Part shown: one piece after another, positions 25,501-37,600 of the stretch
Numbering within the stretch: the stretch's first letter is position 1
Layout: each line of letters opens with the position of its first letter
From: Dipylidium caninum
Taxonomy: Eukaryota > Platyhelminthes > Cestoda > Cyclophyllidea > Dipylidiidae
DNA: 64,000 nt
Reading direction: 5' to 3'
Assembly: GCA_017562135.1 (NCBI GenBank)
Contig: QEYB01000062.1
Location: forward strand, 1 to 64,000
Notes under the pieces: generated by a model
Told to the model about the DNA's origin: nothing
The model's database searches: none
The model's input: the letters and a program-made list of their open reading frames with translations, nothing else
Position numbers and translations under genes: made by a program

Positions 25501-28500
25501 TCATGAATATCATTTATTGTATTCTCATAACTACATTTGTTGCTCTTTTCCGATAGTCCTTAACGGAAGCTTATCTTATTGGGGCGATCTGAAAGCTTGT
25601 ATGTTTTTTGATCTAGGATTTTTCTTTCCTAATTATTTTTATTAATGCGGGCTACTTTGAGAAACATCTGATGATAACCCCAAAAAGTGGTTGTGTTTTT
25701 CTAAGTAAAGTGCTCTCCGGGAATAAATATATTTTGGTTTTAAGTATTTTAGCGACCCAGTTTATTATTTTTGCCTTTAAAACCCAGTCTCACTCTATAT
25801 TACTTCTTATTCTTATTGTTGCTCGATAGCTATTAAAGTCTATGCAACAAATAATTGTTCAAGCTTCAATGAAACTCATCTCACAAAATAAGTCTACACA
25901 ATTTCTCAAGAATTTATTTCTAACCATTTCAAAAGAAATACGCTTTTCTATAGAAACCACTACCTCCGTACCACGATCGCGCATTCCACCTGACGAAAGA
26001 GCTTTCACTTACTGAGAAAACTTATGTGAATTCGTTGCGTCTTCTCCTTATGGTGAGCTCTCCTATTTATTTCCTCTGGATTGATGAAACCTGCTATATT
26101 ATGCTGGCCTTCCTGTTTGTCTTTTTTGCTTAAAACTGAACTTTTATTGTTGTATCTTAGCTAATGGCATTAATTCCTCTTGCGAAATATTACAATGAAT
26201 CCAGTGAATAACTCTTCTCGGTAATATGTTATTTGACTGCAAAAATTCATTTGTCTACTCGATTATTTCTCTATAGCCGTGCGAAACCGATACGGCTCCT
26301 GAAGACAACTCACACACGCACATCGTTCACTTGATCAAACCCCTTTACTGTCACCATTTGGCACTTCTTCAATCAGCACTGGCAAGGGTGGTGGCTTGGG
26401 AGAAGGCGGCTGTCAACGCAGCAGAGGCAAGAACTCGCTTCCAATCCGCCCTTGTTGATGCGCAGAGGGCGCAGCGCATCAAACGTAAACAGGCAGCCAG
26501 ACAAATTCAGTCGAATCAGATCCGTAAACCACAACGCTCGAAGAGACTAGTCAGAAGTAGTGGGTGTGACGATGATCTCGATGGAAATAATGACCTTTCT
26601 GAGTCTTCCAGTACGCCAATATCAATAATTTTGTATTTTACGCATTTGATTCATTAAAACAATACTACAAAATTGTGCTAAGAAATTTTCACCAACCCAA
26701 TGGTTCTGTCAATCCTTGATACACAATCTAATTTGCCTTAGCTTCAGTTAGTGGTGTTCCTCGTTCTTCCTCTCGAAACGAATTGCCTCCATCTATCGAA
26801 AGTAACCGGAATTGGACCCCACCTGCAGAGGGATGTAATCTCACCGCCTCCTCCACATCTTGCTCATCGTTTACATCATCTACAGAAATAACTGATACGG
26901 AGAAGCTTTCCCGTCAGTCTGCTCCCTCCACACTTGACCTCAAACCAGCAGAAAGGGAGCTGCGCGAGACAACACGATGTCTGGTGGAGTTGGCTCGAAT
27001 TGCGGATGTTTACCGGCCTATTTTGCTTGATCTTACTATTTCATTTTACGAGAATTTTTTGACTTCATTGCCCGATCTCCTCAATAGGTACACATTGTGT
27101 TCTATGAGGAATGAAGTCTCTGACTGTGTAACTAGCTACCCTTCCAAACTCGCCTTATTGAGAGTCCCTGCTAGACGATTGTGGTATTACAATCAAACTT
27201 TTAAACTTCTGGGAGAACTGTATGGCGATGAACATCCGGATTTTGACGACTCTAATGGTATGCGAATACTTTGGACTGAAAACATCACTGTTATCAGTTT
27301 TCTATAAAGTCTTAGACTGTCCGATAACAATTTAACTATCTTGGATTTGCGCTGTATAAACTTTACCACCGACTCATGTAGTAATTAATGATTTTGAAAT
27401 CGGCTTTGTTTAGCTCTTGTCTCGCGGTTGTCAGATTTGGCATCAAGATTTGACTCAGTCTATCGAACCACAGAAGCATATGCTTTAGTTTCCCAGTTTT
27501 GCCAAAATTACGAACTGAATGTGTCAGATCGGTCAAATTCTGGCGAAGGACATCGCCGTCGAGCCTGCTCGGTCGCGATACTGAACAGTCTTGTAAATGA
27601 GCCACATTCATGTTTAATCCGTGTCGGCTTCCTCGAGAAGATGTCATCAAGAGGTCGTGGATTCCAGCCTCGAATGGCACTACTGTTCTCCGATCGACTT
27701 GTCTATTGTGGACGTGTCTCTGGTTCTGCGAACATGCAATTGAAGGTTCGTTGAATTATCACCTCTCACTGTACTTTTATGATCAAACGCGTAACCAGCA
27801 ACGGTGCTTCAACATCTGTATATTAGTGTAAGTTCGGGTAAGAGTTACTTCGTTGCGAATATTATGAATACTCTGCTCGTGCGCTGTTTAAAAATCTCAA
27901 GTTTCCGATTTTCACCTATCAGGACCGGAAAGTAACCAAAATTTTATTTTTTTCGACGTAAGCATTTATCTAGTAAAGAAATTCTGCATTTTAATGAGCA
28001 AAATAATTTATATTTTATAGGCAGTTGTTCGACTCCTTTCCCAGGTGCGTTTTCACTTCCCTTAATATAGTTCCAACGATCGGAAAAGGTGGTAGTACGA
28101 CGATGCGAAGTCCGGTGAATAAGGTGGATGAAGTAAAAGGTCAAACTCAGACTATCTAATTTTCTTCCTGTATTTTTGTTGCAGCATGAGGCCTCGCGTT
28201 ATCGTGTTGAAGGATTATTTTTTGCGCACATGCCAAAACCGAGCATTTGTAAGAACTACTTAACTAGCCCGAGTTGTGCACTACACTGTCACTGACCAGG
28301 TTTCAAGCAATTCATAATTTATGATGCCTTAAAAATCTAATCACATGCAAAAGGATCTTATTTATTGTTAGTGATGATTTGGGCATCGGAATAGATGTCT
28401 CCTGGTAGGAAACTACTGTTCTTTTTGTACAGGAGTATCGTATGGCACCCACTTCTCATCTCCAATTGCATTTTGTTGCAAAAACAGAACGGTTTCATAC

Positions 28501-31051
28501 CGAGACAGAAAAGCCGCGCAGATTGTGTGTGCCGCCCTTTTAGTTCATCATCCTCGATTTTCCTTTTTTAAACTATTTAGATTATTTATGACACTTGTTT
28601 AGCGTCGTCGATTGTTTTCACTGCTTCATTTGTCTTCAGTCCTTGATCGAACAAAAATAGCGCACAATGGCGTAAATGTTCTTTTATTGTTGGTCATGGT
28701 ATTGTTCTATCCGTAAAATAAAATTTACAACCACCTATGGCCTTAACAACAAAACTCGCGTGTTTACTTGGTCGTGTCTTGACACAAAACTGACTCGAAA
28801 TGTGCACATTTGAAGAAGTTTACTTCTCGGTTTACATAATATAAATATGAAACTAGTGCAGTTGAAGATTAGATTCTGTTTGATTGGACTATCTCCATTT
28901 CAACCGTTAACTTATCCTTACAAACTGTTACCTTCTCCCATTATACTTTTATAAGTGGAGATACTGTTACAATATGCATGTCAAGATGAGCTTATAAATC
29001 ATATGAACAAAGGATTTTCATGAAAACAATCGCAGATATTGAGAGATTTCACCATTTGGGACTGTTCCAATGCCCGTAACGTCGCTTTCACGTGGGTTCC
29101 TTTGGGAAATCATGATAAGGCGTATATTCTCTGGAATATTTTGCTTTTTAGATACATGGCGTAGTATCTCTCCGTAATGCTGGTCTCGAGTCTCATATTA
29201 AGACTTCAGTATCTTTCTCTGAGGGTATTTCTCAGAGATCCAACGTCGCATGTCAATCATCGAATGACGAAAGAGACAGCTTCGCGATCCTCGTTTTCTC
29301 CGGTAAAAGGGTAGAAAAGGGACACTCAACCTCCAAACCTTTACATAATCGGACCCATCGTGTAGTTTTCGCGGCACCTAACAAAGAGCAAAAACAGCTC
29401 TGGTTAAATGCTTTGAACAGTATCCTTGGTCGTGAAAAGTGGGGAGATAAGCCGGTTGTTTGTGCCAATCGGCCTTCTCTATCGTCACAAGGTAATACAT
29501 TCTATGCATCTATAAATTTTGAGAAATAAAAGGATTATTTGTTCATATTTCGAGACGATGTGTCTTGGCTACTTGTTCACGTAGTTATCTGCAACGCAGT
29601 AACAACGGCATAATATTTAATCCGATAACCGTTCCTGTTAGAAGTATAATAGATCGGTCCGGAGCACCTTTTAGTGGGTTCAATTATGAAAATTTAAAAT
29701 ATTAAATGTAGGATTACTATGTAAAATTATGTTTTAAAAGTCATAGTTGGAACAATCTGATAACACATACACCCAAGTGACTTAGACTCTCTTTACTGAC
29801 AAAGGAATTACGCGACATGACCATTCTGGTGGGGATAACAAACCCCAAGTTTCATCGAGCCTTCAGAAGGCCCAACCGGATCCGGTTTACAACATCAGAG
29901 ATCACCAACACTTGGGTTTACTAGGTCCAAGGTCTCACCTGCATCAGACAATTTTACGATGCAGCGGCCTCGCCTACGTTTGTTGGCACCGACGGCTTAG
30001 CATCTCTTTAGATAACATTCTCAATGCCAATCAGGTAGGCTTCTGAATAATTTAGTGTAATTTTGAAATTCTTACTACTTAATATTGTCTTTATTTTCGA
30101 TTTCGTTCAGCAACTCTTAACTATAGCCAAAATGGAGGTATTTTCAAAAGTTGCTTACATGGGCTTCACAATGTATTCGTCAAATTTTGTGTTCTCTCTT
30201 CCCCTGAATATAACACGCTACTGTGGATTGTAGTGTGCGTAATGCTTTGGAATACTTGAGAAATACTTGTTTATTGCTGAGCTGGTCTGATATATTTTTA
30301 AAATTCTGATTAGATTAATCTTTCAATTTGTTTTATTTGAAGTGCGAATTGAGCGGCTATCTTCTGCGGAAGTTTAAAAGCAGCTGTGGGTGGCAAAGAC
30401 TATGGACCGTGTTTACCGACTTTACCCTCTTTTTCTACAAATCTCCGGATGACTTTGCTCCAATCGCCAGTCTACCTCTGTTGGGCTATCATCTAGAGTC
30501 AATCCGATCAGCAGTCGCACCATGTGACGCTCAACTTCACAAGTCAGATGTTCTCCAGCTGACCTATCGATCTCATATATATTACTTCAGAACTGATACT
30601 GCCGTCTCCTTTGAAAGGTACGATGGGCTTTTCAACTCTCTCCATCGAACCTAATGGCCGCCTTCGAAGTAGTCCTTGCTCTGATATGCACCCCTGCCAG
30701 TGATAAAATAGGGATAAACCTTCGTTCATCCTTACGTGTCGACAACATTTGGAACCGTGAGTCACCTCTCACGGTCCACTCCAATCCTTTTTCGCAGCTC
30801 ATTAGTTCAGTGGTGTATAATGAACTGCACTGAAAACGATAAATAACATTTCCTGCACTATTATCGAAAGAATATGACAGTGTTATAATTCTAAGGTCAA
30901 CAAACGTCGCACAAATCGAGACTGAGTATCTTGGTATTGATTTCTCACTCTGAAAGTGAGGAATCAAGTGTCTCTCATATGGTCTCCTTCTTTTAGGTGG
31001 TATAACGCTTTATCCTCCGCATTGAATCCCTTATCGACTGGGAACAAGTAA
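13549..31051 (+). CDS. FARP: FERM, RhoGEF (DH) and double-PH domain protein, FARP1/2 orthologue
   Basis: Membrane-linked Rho-family exchange-factor scaffold. Exons: 13549-13659, 13736-13840, 14050-14177, 15057-15154, 15887-16010, 16366-16486, 17015-17170, 17655-17995, 18479-18553, 18634-18894, 20221-20474, 20619-20809, 21805-22148, 22283-22331, 24046-24174 (3' end uncertain), 24943-25381, 25429-25490, 25954-26052, 26277-26610, 26742-27257, 27414-27745, 29152-29491, 29805-30034, 30343-30617, 30997-31051. All phases agree: 5169 nt, about 1722 aa (human FARP1 is about 1045). FERM is about residues 19-315 ([47 protein letters not shown]), followed by the FERM-adjacent region. A Ser-rich linker of about 570 residues precedes DH (from about 1005: [18 protein letters not shown]). 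PH1 is about 1385-1520 and PH2 about 1613-1715 ([19 protein letters not shown]). The DH is divergent and interrupted. FARP1 and FARP2 split within vertebrates, so a single name is used here. Confidence 0.93.
22521..22552 (+). repeat. Left terminal inverted repeat of the mariner element
   Basis: Reads TTGGGCTGGCAACTAAGTCA and continues ATTGCGGATTTT. It matches the reverse complement of the right end with only a few differences. Confidence 0.9.
22630..23575 (+). pseudogene. Mariner transposase pseudogene
   Basis: Fragments in different frames match the mariner transposase in order. They are the N-terminal helix-turn-helix region (QNWF, then [22 protein letters not shown]), the TGDEKW region, [14 protein letters not shown], the HHDNARPH region, and the C-terminal [16 protein letters not shown]. 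In-frame stops and shifts break the ORF. Of the DD34D catalytic triad, the first Asp is changed (TGHEKW, near 23080) and the second is changed (HHVNAKPH, near 23335). The third survives in PSDY. It cannot encode an active enzyme. Confidence 0.88.
23681..23711 (-). repeat. Right terminal inverted repeat of the mariner element
   Basis: On the minus strand it reads TTGGATTGGCAACTAAGTCA and continues ATTGTTG. The GGCAACTAAGTCATTG core is identical to the left end. Confidence 0.9.
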
Positions 31052-31619
31052 CTCGGTTCTGGCTAAATAATCCCAAGACTTTTTACCGCAGTGAAGTGTA
31101 TAAGCATATTTATTCACTCTCTCAACCTATTCCCTAAATAGACGTTGAAAAACCTGGCAACATCTCTACGCACCTATCTTCTGCAAGTGTCTTGCCAGGC
31201 CACTTTTCACAGGAAACTTATTTCCGCGGACCGCATGTTTCAAGTTCAGTCTTTATTCTCATCCAACTTACCACATAGGAACCCGTGTTTTTGCGATATG
31301 ATATTACTTGGGAGCGATTTAATCGCTTTTATCAAACGCTGCGTCCCTTCGCCAACGTTTGAGGCATCGAAAATCGGAACAACAGATATCCTCCCGTGAA
31401 ATTTGTATTTTACTGGTCTTTACAAATTATAAAAATGTAATCAATCTTCCATTCGAATCTTCTGGACTTCGGAGAGACCTCTAAAATGATAAGAATATTC
31501 AGTGACTTAATTTTTTTAGCACCATTTTCTTGACCACCGATTTTTTTTGCAGTATTTTCAAAAATAAATTTACTAAGCGGTGCGCACGTAAATACGCGGT
31601 TCACGCTAGTGATGACAGC
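31052..31619. other. Convergent intergenic spacer, FARP to RAD50
   Basis: 568 bp between the two stop codons; both genes end here tail to tail. It holds the 3' UTRs. An AATAAA on the plus strand (31563-31568) is the best FARP polyadenylation candidate. No clear minus-strand AATAAA was seen for RAD50. The 84-codon ORF at 31145-31399 shows no recognisable domain. Confidence 0.6.
31563..31568 (+). terminator. Candidate FARP polyadenylation signal (AATAAA)
   Basis: First canonical hexamer downstream of the FARP stop, about 510 nt after it and just before the antisense end of RAD50. Position and sequence are the only evidence. Confidence 0.35.
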
Positions 31620-34600
31620 TTACTCAAGATTTCGAACAAGACGCTGAAGATGTCCGGCACACCCCGCCCGACCCAACAGCTCGATGAAGTCTTCGTCATG
31701 TGTTATGACAATGAGTTGGAAGTTTCTCTGACTCGAGCGAGTTTTGATAATTCTAAGGAGGCATATGGTATAGAGAATTATTTATGTTCGGTAACAAAAC
31801 GTTGTCGCCATCATTATAGAACAAATGAACTAAGAACACGTCTCTATTAATCTTAATTTATAATTCCAGATGTAGAATCGTGGGAGACGCTAGATAACGC
31901 GAAATAGTTATCAGTGTCAAGTACCCATGCTGTTCGCCATATTTTGACATCCAATCGAGCCAAACTTCGACGTACGGGAACGCCAGAAGTACAGTGCTTA
32001 ATGTTTTTCTTTTACTTAGAGTACCATTACACACCGTTGAAGGGAATGTTCTACTTGATTTTTCTATAGAATCTATTATGGATTAAAAACTGGTGTTGAA
32101 AGTCCCTAATCATTATATATAGAGCATTACGTTGTTGAGTAGCCTAAAACTGGTAAGGTGAAAAGTCATAGATCAAATGTTTATTTGCATATAAGAGTCA
32201 CTGTCAGTCTATCATACGGCTAAGCGCTTATTTTGTCCCCAAAAAATCAGCATCAGTTGCGGTGTCGAGCGCTGATCACATGTAAATCCAAAACCTCTGT
32301 AGGGGTTACAGTACTATTTTAGGAGGCAAGGTTTACTGTATGTGTTTGTTGCACAAATTATTAAGGCGGATCCTAGAAGGGAAAAATCGCCAGACAAAAA
32401 GGCTCTTAGAAAAAGATATGAAAAAGTGCAAAATAAACCGGGAGTCTGACCATGACTTAGAAACATACTCAGTGAGGGCATAGGCCAGTGATTCGATGTT
32501 CTCGCGGTCCAAATTCGTGGTAGGTTCATCCAACGCGAGTACTCCGCATTGAAGGCAGAAGACCTCAGCCAGTGCCAGTCTAATGACCAGACTGGCGAGC
32601 ACCTTCTGTCCGGCCGAGCAGCGTCCACGCATGTCCAGTGGCGTCTCAGTGGAGGCCAAACGCGCGTGCTTGCCTCCACTCATCTCTCCTACATTCGAGC
32701 TTGCCTTAACCATCACCACGCGGTAGTTATATATTCGTCGAGTTCTGGCAACATTCATATTAGTTGTTAGAGGCTCTTCTTCGCTGCAAATCTTGATGTG
32801 GTCTATGTCTATAGCGAAGAAGGGGTCCCCCAGAAGTAATGATCGAAGTGATCAGGCATGTATGAAACGCTATGGTAAAAGCATCGTTCGCCTATCAACA
32901 AATGTAGAAAGTAAAGCCAAATGTCGTAAAACGAATATTCCATTTTACTGAAAAGCAATTATCGGAAAAAAGATAAATATTTAAACCGTGAGATGGTTCG
33001 ATGGAGCTTCAGTACACTGGTCGTAATTGTCACAAATATTAAAGGCGAAATTAAGCTCGAAGTCGTGTGAACTCAATATATTGCTGCGAACAAAAGTAAG
33101 AAAGTAGAAAAAGCGACGAAATTGGTAACGTTGCGTCTCACCGTTTCCTCGGTAGGTTGTTCGCCACAATTCACGAATAATTTGATTTACTTCTTCCATT
33201 TTCTGAGTATGGTAAACCATGATTGCCCTATAAGGTCATTCTAACATCACACTGCGAAAAACTGAGAGCATGTAAATAGATTAAGAGAATTAACTTACCT
33301 GTCAAGAGCTTGATAGTAACGATGGAGATCAGTGGCCGCTAATTCTACCGTCTAAAGGGGAAATCAGAGAATAGTTTCCGTGACACAGTTTATGAGTTTG
33401 TCAGTTGGTCAAATGAGAGCAAAACCGAAACGAGATTATACAGTTTTTCTACCTAGCGAAAAGTAACGATTGATGCGTAGTTAGAAAAACCTCAGTTTCT
33501 TACATCTAAGGAGGCGATTTTACCGAACAAGTTATACAGCTCAAAAAGGCACCCATGTCAACTAAGACTAGATAGCGAAAAAATATTTATTCCCGTAATT
33601 AAAAAAGCGCGAGCAACGAAACAAACAGACTTAGACGCATTTATCTGATCCGTAATGGCGAAAAGGTGGAACAAGCCTTTCGCAAATAGCGGTACCCTGA
33701 GTTCGTACGTCTTCTTCATGTATTCCTTTTCAGAATCTGCGTGTTTGGTCAAGCTGCTTTCTAGTAGTCGCAATTCAGTTTTCAGTTTCGTAATTTTGTC
33801 ATTGACCTCCTGTCTCTGAAAAGTTTTATTATAAGATTGGGTAGATAGTCAGGAAAAGTGATGATAAATTATTTAGTCAATTTGAGATGGAGGGTAGATC
33901 AATCCAATTTCCATTTTAAAGGCAAGAGACACTAAAAGACGACCGCACGGATGCATCAAAGAATCACGTGAGAAAGTTGCAATTGTTCTAAATCGTTTAC
34001 TAAGTGAGTAACTCGGATAGAGTAACTTTGAGTTCACTTCAAGTAGAGGCTCCAAGACTATTAAATAAGCAGTGTTAAACCAAAGCTGATGCTTTGAACT
34101 GTTGAGATGTTCCTAGCCACCGGATTACAAAATGGAAAAAAATAAGGAATTCAAACAGTTACGAGACCATTTCCCCGATGCATTAGGGTGAATAAAAGGT
34201 AACCGTCAGTAGTAAAAGAATCGGGTCAATGTAAAGAAATGAAATACCATTTGAAGGTCAATAACGGTGAAGCAAGAAACATACAAGTGCTTAATGAAAA
34301 GCGAAAATTATAAGTCCTATAAACCGAAAAAATGTTAGACAATATTTCATATACAGATATAATACCTCGGAACATTTAACAACATACTAATATTATTAGA
34401 TGTGAGGATGCCAAAGGCAACTACAAATTGGCTCATAATCTACGGGGTTACACTTCTAAAATTTTGTCCTTTGAATGGCTACACTGGCACGTATTTCGAT
34501 AAGCCAAGCCAAGCTAAAACTCAGCGACCTCAAGTAGGCTACTCTGCGCAAGTGAGTCCGTCTACCTGTTGGCGCAGTCCCTCTCCCTTGCTGGTGAGGG

Positions 34601-37600
34601 AGCCGATGTCCTCCGCCAGATTTGTCGACTCGGCGGTGCATTGGCAAGCATCCATCTTCTGCTGAATCTGCTGGACACGGTCGTTAAGGCGGGACAGTTG
34701 ACTTCGAGTCTCTCGCAGCCGCATACAGTCTCTTAGTTTGCGTTGTGTTAACTAAAAAATTGAAGTGATAGAATACTACTGAGCGATCAGAAGCGTCTTC
34801 TCTTGTTAAAAAAGGGAGGCAAGTCACAAAACCATCATGGAGAAATGTAGAATTACCAATACCAGCAGAATTACTGTTTAATAATGTTATTTTTTTGCTG
34901 TTTGGCTTCATAGCCTGCTGAGAAGTTAAATTCGAGGAGGTAGTCCAATGGTTGTAACGACACATGCAAAACAGGTAAATAATTTTAAATCAAACAGCAC
35001 TAAATGGTTACAAGAAATTATTTTTTAGAATTCCATACTGATGAGAGGGAAGTGTATAGCTTTCGTAAAAAATCAAATATGTAGAGGAACACTACTAACA
35101 ACTCATTACTTTTTGGTTAGCAATTTCGTTATGGAGAGCCTCAACACGCTTAGAGGTGATCGAGAGGACGGTTTTGAACTCCTCAGTTGTGGCGTCCAAA
35201 TTCGCAAGTTGTTCTGTAACACGTTTCAAATGCTGCATTGGAGAAAGTCCATCTTCACTTTTAAGTAAAACTGCCTCGCACACTTCGGTCATCCGACGAC
35301 TCCGATCGCGCCATTCTTGACACTGAAATAATGGCATTATAATGATGAACAACTGTCACGGTGGTTCTGAGTTAATATACTTGTACAACAGGAAAATTTA
35401 TTGTTGCAAATGAAAGCAAAAAATCAGAGCACCATTCTGAGGTAACGGTCATGGCGCTAACTCATATTATAAACAACTATAATGGGATAGGCTCTTTAAT
35501 CAATGTGGGACATCGTTCTCCAATTTAAACCATGGTGCGGAGACAGTGACCACTACCAGCCTTGGACTTGGCATGATTGGTAAATATTCCCTGGACCTTG
35601 TCAAATATCCTTACAACACCCTCCAAAAGGTTGAAAAGTGTGAGATATATCTCTTCTTGCTCTAGAAAATGTGAACAGATTTAAGTTTAACATGTTTTGC
35701 CTATAAAGCAATAGCGATAGCTTCAAAATTTTTTTTATATTAAGCCAAACCATGAAATACTAACAAGTCTATATTGTGCTTCGTTAAAAGAATTCTAAAG
35801 TATGTAGAGATTAACGAAATGACATAGTGTACATCAAGCTAAAACTTTTTGTCAATTGTCCGTTTGCGAACGACGCAATGTTGTGGGATAAAGATGTGAA
35901 GTTTGAACTAACTTCAGTAAACAAAAAAGCCATTTTTTCTTCTCCCTCCTTGGATATCTTCGCCTTTTCCCCCTCAGCTCTGGCGAGAGCCGATTCACAA
36001 GTTGGCAGCTTTTTACGTAGTTCTTCTACTTCGTGGTTAATACGAGTTCGCACGGCGGTTAAGCGCTGAGACTCTGCATGAAGACCAGTTATTTCTTGGC
36101 ACTCCTGTTCCAACTAAAAAAGCATTAATTTCGTGTCTCACAAGGACAATAGCATTAATTAGGGTGGCAATACACTCATGGACACGGAAATTAAAGACTG
36201 TAATGTCAAGCGTTTAGTTGGTTCCATCTTACTAATCTTCTACCGTCATTGATCGGCTCTCAGTTTGACTATTTCGTGCAATCACAAAGAGTTTGTTACC
36301 CCAAGTGCAGCTTACAGTTACCCCCATAACCAACGAAAATAGTCTTAATATAACCTTCGCTATAAAAAAAATTTCTGCCAAGACTTTACATTCCCTCTTC
36401 TGAAGTGCGAAAGATGGTTCGATAGATGGCCAAAATTTTTAGCAAGTCGACGCCAGTTCCACAAATTCAATATGGTCAATGTGGCAACTACGGATGAGTT
36501 CCCTCTGTTATGGGAGAAAATGGTTATATAATGAGTGTTTGATAAATCTAATTTACATTTTGCACGAGTGCCAAAGTAGCAATATTAATATCATAATCTA
36601 AGTATATCTAATTTTAGCCTCATCGGAAAAAGAGAACTCTTTCTACTACCGCATGCATAAGAAGCAAAAATTGTCAAGGACAAAATATCTGTGAAGAAAA
36701 GTGCGTAGAACGCAAGCTTACTTGGAAAAGAACATTCCTGTATTTGTTCTCATCCTCTACTGCCTTTCGAATTTTTGCAGACTCCTCGTTCACTTTATTA
36801 TTCAAATTCTCGATATCGGTCGAGAGAAGCTTACTAATTAAATCCCGAATGATGAGGAAATTAAGGCAAATTACCGTTTCGCACACAATATTTCGCGTTC
36901 CTCTTGAAGCTCTAAGATCGATTTTGACGCTAAAAGAATGGGCAAAGTTAAAGCGGCTCAGGTCACTGCATGTGCCGATGAATTTGTTCACCAGTTTGCA
37001 AACAGGTGGATAATGTTAGGACAGAGTCGAAAATGCCATAGCTCTTATGTGAATTCATTAGATGGAAAATAAACAATAAAGAGGAATAAATAGTGGCATT
37101 TACTTGTGAGCATTCATTAGTGCCTTATGCTATCGAGTAACGATAATAAGGAAACGGGGGGGAACGCAAAAAAGATTTCCTCACCAGGATCTTCGCCTGC
37201 GGGAATGAGTGATCTCAGAGAACAATTCAGACGAGTAATTTCTTCCTCCTTCGCCTCAATGACAGCAATATCGCCTTGCAATGATCTCGCAACGGATTCG
37301 TCGGCCTGAAGAACCTCAAGTTTTGCTGTCTCCTTTAAAGGAAATACATGACAAGGAAATGTGAAAACATCTATTGCGCAAAAAAAAAACACAATTTCAC
37401 CTGTTCTATTTCAGATTGCAACCTCTCGAGTACAGACTGCGTGTGTTGAATTTGAGCCTTTAATTCTGGTAGCTCAGTTTTGTCTAAACTGGCAAGCTAA
37501 AAAGGGAGTCGACAAATGAGATGGCAAAATACCTTACTGCTCTCTGGCTTTAGTTCAATTAGCTTTTCGTACTGGGTTACTACTTGTTGCAGTTCCACTT

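Noticed and set aside
15612..28831. Shared palindrome gaagtttacttc in two FARP introns (near 15616 and 28816)
   Set aside because: Only about 14 bp are shared and the flanks do not match, so there is no support for a repeat family.
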